Positions 1 through 4,831 of a stretch of 9,584 bases of DNA are shown piece by piece. Position numbers and translations under genes: made by a program. Below the pieces are notes generated by a model. The model was given only the letters and a program-made list of their open reading frames with translations, searched no databases and was not told the DNA's origin. Each line of letters begins with the position of its first letter. The first letter of the stretch is position 1. The stretch lies in the NCBI RefSeq assembly GCF_900106775.1, contig NZ_FNNQ01000028.1:1-9584 (forward strand), written 5' to 3'. This DNA comes from Marininema mesophilum. GTDB taxonomy: Bacteria; Bacillota; Bacilli; Thermoactinomycetales; DSM-45169.

Positions 1-272
1 TTGAAGAAGCGAGAGAAAGAATCGGCTAAGTGTTTCAACGTATTTTGAAGCGATGTTGAATCCACTTCCCGTAGCCAGTCGATCTCTTTTTTCAATAAAG
101 TCAGTTGGGCAGAACAGGTTCCATAGGTCAGACCTTTTCCTGTGCTGTCATAGGATTCGTTCCATCTCGCTAGAAAGTGATTAAACGTGAAGCGACTACA
201 GCCGATAGATTTATTGATGAGATTGGTTTGTTCCTTCGTTGGATACAAACGAAACTTAAACGCTTTGTGCAT
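1..272 (-). CDS. tnpB: RNA-guided endonuclease TnpB / OrfB-type transposase, N-terminal 90 residues (runs off the window)
   Basis: The frame is open from an ATG at 272 to the left edge. It begins MHKAFKFRLYPTKEQTNLIN, the typical start of the IS605 OrfB helix-turn-helix region: a basic K-x-(F/Y)-(K/R)-(F/L)-R-(L/I)-YP-(T/N)-x-EQ pattern, then a Cys/Arg-Phe-x-(F/Y)-N motif (residues 26-33). TnpB is an RNA-guided DNA nuclease that recognises a short TAM and uses a guide RNA from the element's right end; it helps the element persist. The RuvC-like catalytic motifs and zinc finger lie beyond the edge, so activity cannot be judged. The start is supported by GAGGAGGTG 5 nt upstream. The gene reads away from the truncated regulator, on the same strand. 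Confidence 0.85.
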   Translation of the reverse strand, partial: MHKAFKFRLYPTKEQTNLINKSIGCSRFTFNHFLARWNESYDSTGKGLTYGTCSAQLTLLKKEIDWLREVDSTSLQNTLKHLADSFSRFF

Positions 273-311
273 TAGTTCACCTCCTCTATAGTTAATTATA
301 TACAGGGATAG

Positions 312-353
312 TCGAACTTGCGAGAGGGAAAAAACTCCCCCTCCCTCGTTCGA
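312..353 (-). repeat. Imperfect inverted repeat in the tnpB leader
   Basis: The outer arms TCGAAC (312-317) and GTTCGA (348-353) are perfect. The inner CGAGAGGG pairs imperfectly with the CCCTCCCTCG side. It lies between the left-end hairpin and the tnpB start, so it could be a leader RNA structure or part of the transposition end. Confidence 0.45.
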
Positions 354-365
354 CGCGCCTTATAT

Positions 366-385
366 CCCATGGCTGATGCCAGGGG
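366..385 (-). repeat. Left-end subterminal hairpin of the tnpB element
   Basis: On the minus strand CCCCTGGC and GCCATGGG flank the loop ATCA; the arms pair with one mismatch. Hairpins of this kind near the left end are what TnpA of IS200/IS605 elements binds, and the sequence resembles the left ends of IS1341-type elements. Confidence 0.65.
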
Positions 386-399
386 TTTTACGGCGCTTT

Positions 400-753
400 C
401 TATAAAGGGGCCAATACATGTTCATCGGATAACTCATATTGCTTTAAGAATGTTAATGCCTCTTTGCACTGACCAGCATCAATGAGGCCTTCTAGTGCTA
501 CCAACTCTACTTTTAATTCTTGAAGCATATCCTTGTGATCTTCCAGCATCTTTGGAAGATCGCTAGCATCCATACCCAATTTATTCAGCAAATACATTAT
601 TTTTTCAATTCTCACATGGGGAACGCCTCGTTCAATATTACTAATCGTTGCTACCGAAATCTTCTCATCCGCTAAATCTTCTATACGGAAGCCATTCTCT
701 TTTCGAGCTTTGCGAATAACTTCTCCAATGCGATGTATATCAAATGAATGCAT
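400..753 (-). CDS. XRE-family helix-turn-helix regulator with start of a TPR-like region, truncated by the tnpB element
   Basis: The 117-residue product has a Cro/C1-type helix-turn-helix at about residues 8-60 (IGEVIRKARKENGF, then the recognition segment SVATISNIERG). A helical stretch follows (about 72-110) resembling the first TPR-like helices of RRNPP/PlcR/NprR-style regulators, where a C-terminal TPR array of several hundred residues senses a peptide or partner. Here the frame ends at a TAG made partly by the first bases of the tnpB element, directly after TTTAT, so most of the TPR domain is missing. ATG 753 is chosen because GAGGAGTG lies 7 nt upstream. The in-frame ATG at 798 has no ribosome binding site and overlaps the likely promoter. 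DNA binding may survive, but ligand control should be lost. RRNPP membership is inferred; a plain XRE regulator is the alternative. Confidence 0.75.
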   Translation of the reverse strand: MHSFDIHRIGEVIRKARKENGFRIEDLADEKISVATISNIERGVPHVRIEKIMYLLNKLGMDASDLPKMLEDHKDMLQELKVELVALEGLIDAGQCKEALTFLKQYELSDEHVLAPL

Positions 754-789
754 CACAGTCACTCCTCTATCGATTGTCCATACGACATC

Positions 790-818
790 ATCATACACTT
801 GATTAATGTGAATGGAAA
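790..818 (-). promoter_or_regulatory. Possible sigma-A promoter for the XRE regulator
   Basis: On the minus strand TTTCCA (813-818) and TATGAT (790-795) are separated by 17 nt, leaving a leader of about 30 nt before the ATG at 753. The -35 match is only partial. Confidence 0.35.
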
Positions 819-1182
819 CAGATGTAGGAACTGTAATTTATATTCTTTTTATTATATCTAGAAAAAATCAAAGGATAGTCATATCCATCAATCGAAAAGA
901 AAGATTTGCTTTCAAACATAATTTCTCTTCAAACTATGCAAACTATGCAAGTATAGGCAACAGTAGTGTACTACAAGGTTTAAAACAACCATAGCGACGC
1001 TTTTTTGCCGCTTTCAAAGCATATAAAATGGAGCGCGCAAACTGCTTCAGAGTAGTTTTACTTGCAAGTGGTGAATTGTTATTAGGTGTAGCGGACAAAT
1101 CAGATTTTCGTTATGATAATAGTTATCTCAACCGCTATTGCTTCATTTATGTAGGTGATTAAATAATGAACAAGAAAGAAGG
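799..1182. other. Intergenic stretch, AT-rich, no convincing gene
   Basis: It holds a tandem direct repeat AAACTATGC x2 (931-939 and 940-948) and an inverted pair GTAGT/ACTAC (963-974). An open frame from ATG 1028 to TAA 1160-1162 would encode 44 residues (starting MERANCFRVVLLASGELLLG), but it has no ribosome binding site and no family I recognise, so I do not call it a gene. A frame at 812-994 also lacks a ribosome binding site and repeats the low-complexity DNA. Confidence 0.5.
1092..1120 (+). promoter_or_regulatory. Possible sigma-A promoter for the YCII gene
   Basis: CGGACA (1092-1097), a 17-nt gap, then GATAAT (1115-1120), about 70 nt before the start codon. Four of six -35 bases fit the consensus. 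Confidence 0.3.
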
Positions 1183-1191
1183 GTGTCTTAT

Positions 1192-1479
1192 ATGGGGTAT
1201 TCTGTAATCTATTTCACGCAGGGTGCAAATTGGAATCATGATAAGCCTGTTTGGGAACAAGATTTAAGCTCCCATCAAGAATATTGGAGTAAGTACAGAT
1301 TAGCAGAAAATAAAGTGTTAGCTGCTGGTCCCTTTATGGACCATATGGGTGGCATGATTATTCTAGAAATTGAAGATATGGAAGAAGCTACTGAATTAGC
1401 TAAAAATGATCCGGCTGTAACAGGAGGAATATTCAATTATAAGGTTCATCCCTGGAATCCTCTTTCAAAAAAGTTTTGA
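1192..1479 (+). CDS. YCII-related (YciI-like) domain protein
   Basis: The 95-residue protein is a single small alpha/beta ferredoxin-like YCII domain, matching the family's usual length of 90-100. Visible family signatures are the His in SSHQEYW (about residue 27), the hydrophobic strand LAAGPFMDHMGGMIILEIED with the conserved G-P-F, and the C-terminal FNYKVHPWNP, where YCII proteins usually carry a short aromatic strand. Members are cytoplasmic; the conserved His and an Asp suggest enzymatic or ligand-binding use, but the function of most is unknown. ATG 1192 is preferred because GAAGGG lies 8 nt upstream; an in-frame GTG at 1183 would add three residues. The gene stands alone and is followed by a clear terminator, so it is probably monocistronic. 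Confidence 0.85.
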   Translation: MGYSVIYFTQGANWNHDKPVWEQDLSSHQEYWSKYRLAENKVLAAGPFMDHMGGMIILEIEDMEEATELAKNDPAVTGGIFNYKVHPWNPLSKKF

Positions 1480-1524
1480 TCCTTGGGAGGTAACCTCTAT
1501 CCTATGAATGTAGCTTCCATTTTG

Positions 1525-1557
1525 TCCTTCACCCATATCTGGTGAAGGATTCCTTAT
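1525..1557 (+). terminator. Intrinsic terminator after the YCII gene
   Basis: A perfect 9-bp stem TCCTTCACC/GGTGAAGGA (1525-1533 and 1541-1549) has a 7-nt loop, followed by a T-rich tract. It lies 46 nt past the stop codon. Confidence 0.8.
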
Positions 1558-1701
1558 TTCAGTGCCGATATTAACAAATATTGATCTCACTGTCCCCGCA
1601 ACCAATACCCTTTTGGACAATTGTCGGAACAACGTTACTAATCTAGTACGGTTTAGGGTGGAAAAGGTTTCTAACTCGGGAATGGACGTAAAAAATATAA
1701 T

Positions 1702-1740
1702 AAAGAGAGCATTCCCTCGCTGGAATGCTCTCTTTTCGTT
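1702..1740 (+). terminator. Strong intrinsic terminator with no assigned upstream gene
   Basis: A perfect 14-bp stem (1702-1715 with 1722-1735) around a 6-nt loop is followed by TTTTCGTTT. The AAA flank on the left gives a weaker signal on the other strand. No gene with a ribosome binding site ends just before it; the frame from GTG 1562 runs straight through it and is probably spurious. Confidence 0.8.
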
Positions 1741-2015
1741 TCCCCTCCCCCACTAATACTGTAATATAGTCAGGTGGGTTAGATCCCCTATTAGGAATGA
1801 AGTGAAAAGAAGAGACATCCATGCATCTCGTATGCGCAGGTTCTGACTTCTCCAAACCGAACAATCAAGCCCACTACTACGTTGATCAATGTGCTTTCTA
1901 CCTCTCAAAAAGAGTTATAGCCAGTTTTTTGTTCGTATTCGGCACCTTAATCTAGTGAAAAAGTCTATTATATTAGTTCTTTTTGAATCATTTAAAAATA
2001 GTAGTAAGAAAATAG
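1741..2015. other. Intergenic stretch without a supported gene
   Basis: A 44-codon frame from ATG 1821 to TAG 1953-1955 (starting MHLVCAGSDF, hydrophobic near its end) has only a poor AAGAAGA upstream and no recognisable family. The last 60 bases are very AT-rich and lead into the promoter at 2016. A 26-nt segment (1915-1940) recurs almost unchanged at 2280-2306. Confidence 0.4.
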
Positions 2016-2044
2016 TTACAACATCCCTAACCTGGGATTATAAT
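2016..2044 (+). promoter_or_regulatory. Sigma-A-type promoter for the small helix-turn-helix ORF
   Basis: TTACAA (2016-2021), a 17-nt spacer, then a perfect TATAAT (2039-2044). Transcription would start near 2051, just at the edge of the GC-rich palindrome. Confidence 0.6.
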
Positions 2045-2076
2045 AGGCGCTAAGCCGGCCGGCTATATCCTATAAT
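2037..2076. promoter_or_regulatory. Nested dyad (12-bp perfect palindrome inside a 40-bp inverted repeat), candidate operator or leader hairpin
   Basis: The core AGCCGGCCGGCT (2053-2064) is a perfect palindrome. Outside it ATTATAATAGG (2037-2047) faces CCTATAAT (2069-2076), matching as an inverted repeat apart from 2 extra bases. The dyad covers the -10 box, the probable transcription start and the leader of the small ORF, so it could be an operator or an RNA hairpin. Confidence 0.6.
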
Positions 2077-2091
2077 TGGGAGATGATCACA

Positions 2092-2229
2092 TTGGAACTA
2101 GTGTTAAAACTGGCAGGTCAAATCATTCAGCTCTTTAACGAAGGAGTTAGTGTACAAGCTATTGCTGAAATTCTTCACACTAGTATTGATGTGGTCAAGA
2201 TAGCACTTAGCTTGGCTGGGATCCTGTAA
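2092..2229 (+). CDS. Small helix-turn-helix-like protein, 45 residues, unknown role
   Basis: A short ORF encodes a product starting MELVLKLAGQIIQLFNEGVS and ending SLAGIL. Residues about 11-40 follow a helix-turn-helix pattern seen in resolvase and sigma region 4-like domains (I-I-x-L-x-x-E-G-V-S-V-x-x-I-A-E-x-L, then a second helix), but there is nothing else in the protein. TTG 2092 is favoured because GGGAG lies 9 nt upstream. ATG 2083 is in frame but sits directly against that ribosome binding site; it would give 48 residues. A well-spaced promoter, a palindrome in the leader and a strong terminator frame it as a complete single-gene unit, which is the main reason to believe it. DNA binding and self-regulation are inferences; a decayed regulator fragment is the alternative. 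Confidence 0.55.
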   Translation: MELVLKLAGQIIQLFNEGVSVQAIAEILHTSIDVVKIALSLAGIL

Positions 2230-2243
2230 ACTATTTACCCAAC

Positions 2244-2280
2244 AGCCCGCCTAGGGATTTCTCCCTAGGCGGGCTTTCTT
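2244..2280 (+). terminator. Very strong intrinsic terminator after the small helix-turn-helix ORF
   Basis: A perfect 14-bp GC-rich stem AGCCCGCCTAGGGA (2244-2257) with its complement (2262-2275) has a 4-nt loop, followed by TTCTTTAT. It starts 15 nt after the stop codon. Confidence 0.9.
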
Positions 2281-2395
2281 TATGTCCAGTTTTTTCGTTC
2301 GGATTCAAAAAAGCACTTCCGTATGCCTCTCTAAGCACTTTTATAATAGGTGGCAGGGTGGATTGTACCTACCTTCTCATGCTGTCAAAAAGACT

Positions 2396-2432
2396 AAAAA
2401 AAATAGAGTAGCGAGTTTAATTGTCGCTATCT
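2396..2432 (-). terminator. Probable minus-strand terminator downstream of the first propeller gene
   Basis: On the minus strand the arms TAGCGA and TCGCTA (2424-2429 and 2409-2414), extendable with a bulge, are followed by CTCTA and a run of eight T (2396-2403). It could end transcription from the phage-like remnant or from the propeller gene at 2632. Confidence 0.55.
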
Positions 2433-2543
2433 TTCAAGATCAGAAGTAACTACTTTGCAAACACGCAAAGAGATTGTCACCCTTAGACGAGATCCATTTC
2501 CCTCGACAATATGGAGCCCGATAGGCTTGGCTTTCCTCCCCAT
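2427..2543 (-). pseudogene. Remnant of a P27-type phage terminase small subunit (N-terminus only)
   Basis: Starting at ATG 2543, behind an excellent GGAGGTG placed 5 nt upstream, is a 38-codon frame beginning MGRKAKPIGLHIVEGNGSRL. The pattern M-(G/A)-R-x-A-K-P-I-x-L-H-(I/L)-x-E-G-N-x-x-(R/H)-L is, from memory of the family, the hallmark N-terminus of P27-family terminase small subunits, which recognise phage DNA for packaging and are normally about 100-160 residues. After residue 20 the similarity stops and the frame ends at TAG, so only the first part remains. It lies 89 nt beyond the stop of the propeller gene on the same strand. No other phage gene is visible. It could instead be a true small ORF that happens to match. 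Confidence 0.5.
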
Positions 2544-2568
2544 GTTTGTCACCTCCTATAGCCCAAGA

Positions 2569-2631
2569 TGGAGCAGAAAGGCATGTGGCTACCCAAATTA
2601 GGGTCACCATCTCCCCCTTTTTCGCTAACCT
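2569..2631 (-). repeat. Duplicated 3' flank, copy 1 (pairs with 4761-4831)
   Basis: Directly after the first propeller gene, about 60 bases match the flank of the second one (TGGAGCAGA, GGCATGTGG, TTAGG, GTCACCATC, CCCCCTTTTT in the same order). Each copy has a short hairpin: ACCC/GGGT here (2591-2604), ACCCC/GGGGT in copy 2 (4784-4798). The duplication unit therefore went beyond the coding region. Confidence 0.75.
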
Positions 2632-4383
2632 TTATTCTTCTTCAAAAGGGAAAACGGCAACGGTAAAGGTAGCCGTAGCTGAGTTACCATTGGAGTCGAT
2701 AGCGGTACAAGTAACAACAGTCGAACCGATGAAAAAGAAGGATCCGGAAGGTGGATTGCAGGAAATTGTGATCGTCGTTCCAGGACAATTATCCGTCACT
2801 GTAGGCTCGGGGTAGGTAACGATGGTTCCAATGGGGTTGGTTGTTTCGACATCAATATCGTTCAGCCCAGAAATGACTGGGGGGGCAGTATCAATAACGG
2901 TTACGATAAAGGTACCCGTAGCCGAGTTACCATTGGAGTCCGTTGCGGTACAGGTTACAAGGGTGGATCCTAAGGGGAAAAACGAACCTGAAGCAGGAGA
3001 GAAAGTAGTGGTGATGGTTCCCGGACAGTTGTCCGTCACCGTAGGTTCAGAAAAAGTAACAGTGGCGCCACAGTCGATAGTCGCTTCCACTTCGATATCG
3101 CTGAGTCCAGAAATAACTGGGGGTTCGGTGTCATTAACAGTAACGGTAAAGGTACAAGCTTCGATGTTGGTGGGATCCACATTACTGGTAGCAGTACTAG
3201 TGACTAAGGTGGGAGTTCCAACAGGTACTGTCGCTGGGTCACTTACTGTGGAAACGTTGAAACATTGTGGGGTAGGGAAGGGGACGGTAGCTCCACAGGT
3301 GCCTGGATCATTCTCAAGGGTAAGATCTGTGCAGGTAAGTGGAGTAACACAACTGTCTAATAAAACAGATACCGTACTATCGTTTTCATTGGTAACCGCA
3401 AAATCAGGAGCCCCATCGCCATTAAAATCTGCACTAGTTATCCCGAATGGAAAAGCTCCCACTGCAAAGGTGGTTTGAGGTGCAAAACCCCCTAGCCCAT
3501 CGCCTAATAAAACAGACACCGTATTATTGACTCGACTGGTAACCGCCAAATCAGGAATCCCATCGCAATTAAAATCAGCAGTAGTTATCCCGAGTGGCTG
3601 ACTTCCCACTGCAAAGGTGGTTCGGGGTGCAAAGCCTCCTAACCCATCACCTAATAAAACGGACACCGTATTATCGAGAACATTGTTAACCGCCAAATCA
3701 GGAATCCCATCGCCATTAAAATCAGCACTAGTTATCCCTTGTGGAAAACCTCCCGCAGCAAAGGTGGTTTGGGGTGCAAAGCCTCCTAACCCATCACCTA
3801 ATAAAACGGACACCGTACTATTGAAAAAATTGGTAACCGCCAAATCAGGGGTTCCATCGCCATTAAAATCAGCGCTAGTTATCCCGAATGGAAAACTTCC
3901 CACTGCAAAGGTGGTTTGGGGTGCAAAGCCCCCTAGCCCATCACCTAATAAAACAGACACCGTATTACCGCCAGCATTAGTAACAGCCAAATCAGGGATT
4001 CCATTGCCATCAAAATCTGCGCTAGTTATCAATTCTGGCAAAGCTCCCACTGCAAAGGTGGTTTGAGGTGCAAAGCCTCCTAACCCATCACCTAATAAAA
4101 CGGACACCGTATTATCGTCAATATTGGTAACCGCCAAATCAGGGGTTCCATCATCATTAAAATCAGCGCTAGTTATCCATACTGGACTAGTTCCCACTGC
4201 AAAGGTGGTTTGGGGCCCAAAGGTCCCATTCCCATTGCCTAGTAAAACAGACACCGTATTATCGCCATCATTGGCAACAGCCAAATCAGGGATTCCATCG
4301 CCATCAAAATCTGCGTTAATAATCCCCTCTGGAAAACTGCCCACAGCAAAGGTAGTTTGCGTACTAAAGGATGGACAAACCAT
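2632..4383 (-). CDS. Seven-bladed FG-GAP/VCBS beta-propeller protein with HYR domains, paralogue A (583 residues)
   Basis: Residues 10-342 form seven consecutive 49-residue repeats (the last one 39), each with a TTFAVG start, a calcium-loop motif of type DFNGDGIPDLAV and a NTVSVLLG strand: an FG-GAP/VCBS beta-propeller. Residues 343-416 are a Cys-containing beta segment (DSCVTPLTC) resembling a degenerate HYR domain. Residues 417-496 and 497-583 are two HYR domains with DTxPPVISGL, PTVTDNCPG and ATDSNGNSATGTF motifs. The C-terminus is acidic (FPFEEE). Such modules usually mediate adhesion or ligand binding at surfaces, yet the N-terminus (MVCPSFSTQTTF) has no signal peptide, sorting signal or membrane segment. 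Start ATG 4383 has GGAGGT 8 nt upstream. Spore coat or exosporium location is inferred from the missing signal peptide and a sigma-K-like promoter. Blade 3 has N for D in its loop (DFDGNG). Confidence 0.9.
   Translation of the reverse strand: MVCPSFSTQTTFAVGSFPEGIINADFDGDGIPDLAVANDGDNTVSVLLGNGNGTFGPQTTFAVGTSPVWITSADFNDDGTPDLAVTNIDDNTVSVLLGDGLGGFAPQTTFAVGALPELITSADFDGNGIPDLAVTNAGGNTVSVLLGDGLGGFAPQTTFAVGSFPFGITSADFNGDGTPDLAVTNFFNSTVSVLLGDGLGGFAPQTTFAAGGFPQGITSADFNGDGIPDLAVNNVLDNTVSVLLGDGLGGFAPRTTFAVGSQPLGITTADFNCDGIPDLAVTSRVNNTVSVLLGDGLGGFAPQTTFAVGAFPFGITSADFNGDGAPDFAVTNENDSTVSVLLDSCVTPLTCTDLTLENDPGTCGATVPFPTPQCFNVSTVSDPATVPVGTPTLVTSTATSNVDPTNIEACTFTVTVNDTEPPVISGLSDIEVEATIDCGATVTFSEPTVTDNCPGTITTTFSPASGSFFPLGSTLVTCTATDSNGNSATGTFIVTVIDTAPPVISGLNDIDVETTNPIGTIVTYPEPTVTDNCPGTTITISCNPPSGSFFFIGSTVVTCTAIDSNGNSATATFTVAVFPFEEE
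3358..4356 (-). repeat. 147-bp tandem repeats x7 in paralogue A
   Basis: Seven in-phase units encode the propeller blades. The period is exact: GCAAAGGTGG on the plus strand recurs at 3464, 3611 and 3758. Blades 2-6 share the same linker LGDGLGGFAP, while blade 1 has LGNGNGTFGP. Confidence 0.95.
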
Positions 4384-4555
4384 TTCCTGACCTCCATTGG
4401 CGTAATTCTTATTCCTTGAACCCCTTCGGACTTTGGCCTTGAGGATACAAAGATGTGGAAATTGGTTTATGATTCATTCTTCGTACTAGACTGTCTCCTG
4501 TCCAAAGTCTGGGGTATTCACTTGGTTTTGATCTAGACTTTTGTGACACGATGCC

Positions 4556-4582
4556 TATATTATGTCAACGAGTTAAATCCGT
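4556..4582 (-). promoter_or_regulatory. Candidate sigma-K-type promoter for paralogue A
   Basis: On the minus strand CATAATATA (4556-4564) fits the sigma-K -10 pattern CATANNNTA. An AC (4581-4582) lies exactly 16 nt upstream, as in the second paralogue. The leader to the ATG at 4383 would be long, about 165 nt. A TTGACA overlaps the -10 box but has no good partner. Confidence 0.4.
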
Positions 4583-4670
4583 GACTAACCTACGACTAAT
4601 ACGGTCCTTGATTGTTTTCATAAACTACTCTCTATAAAATACAAATAAATGTTAGTTATATTTACTGAGG

Positions 4671-4707
4671 GAAGAAAAGAGGTCTCAGTTATACAAATGA
4701 GATCCTC
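4671..4707 (-). terminator. Intrinsic terminator for paralogue B
   Basis: On the minus strand GAGGATCTCA (4698-4707) pairs with TGAGACCTC (4679-4687) with one bulged base, then TTTTCTTC follows (4671-4678). It lies about 125 nt beyond the stop of paralogue B. Confidence 0.7.
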
Positions 4708-4760
4708 AGAAAAAAACACTCGGCTGCATGCGGTCACTCCCGATCTTGCGCTGTTAAAGG

Positions 4761-4831
4761 TGGAGCAGAGAGGCATGTGGTCTACCCCGATTAGGGGTCA
4801 CCATCCTGTCATCCCCCTTTTTGGCTAACCT
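4761..4831 (-). repeat. Duplicated 3' flank, copy 2 (pairs with 2569-2631)
   Basis: It matches copy 1 in order and spacing, with a small insertion (CTGTCAT) near the coding end. Its hairpin stem is ACCCC/GGGGT (4784-4788 and 4794-4798). Confidence 0.75.

Larger units (their letters stand above)
1..401 (-). mobile_element. IS200/IS605-type (tnpB) element, left-end portion
   Basis: This is the left end plus the beginning of tnpB of an element in the IS605/IS1341 group; the rest lies off the left edge. On the minus strand the end reads AGAAAGCGCCGTAAAACCCC followed by a hairpin (366-385) and a second imperfect hairpin (312-353), then the tnpB ribosome binding site and start at 272. The boundary is placed between 401 and 402 because the host-side sequence immediately before it on the minus strand is TTTAT (402-406), a pentanucleotide of the kind used as target and TAM motif by elements of this family. 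No tnpA is visible in the window. The guide (omega) RNA would lie at the right end, outside the window. Confidence 0.75.
4384..4831. other. Intergenic region between the paralogues: leader of A, terminator and 3' flank of B
   Basis: No gene is supported here; the longest frames with any ribosome binding site encode fewer than 30 residues. From right to left it holds the 3' flank of paralogue B, a terminator near 4671-4707, an AT-rich stretch (4610-4670), the candidate sigma-K promoter and a leader of about 165 nt for paralogue A. Confidence 0.6.

Noticed and set aside
1504..1545. Small leader peptide starting at ATG 1504
   Set aside because: The 13-codon frame has GGGAGG too far upstream (about 13 nt) and ends inside the terminator hairpin of the previous gene; coincidence is more likely.
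1562..1756. Plus-strand frame from GTG 1562, 64 codons
   Set aside because: It runs through the whole 14-bp terminator hairpin at 1702-1735, has no ribosome binding site and no recognisable domain.
1643..1864. Minus-strand frame of 73 codons
   Set aside because: It also crosses the terminator hairpin, has no ribosome binding site and no recognisable family.
2822..4390. Long open frames on the plus strand opposite paralogue A (up to 218 codons)
   Set aside because: They repeat every 147 bp exactly with the propeller blades, have no good ribosome binding sites, and give low-complexity protein; they come from the repeat's codon pattern on the other strand.
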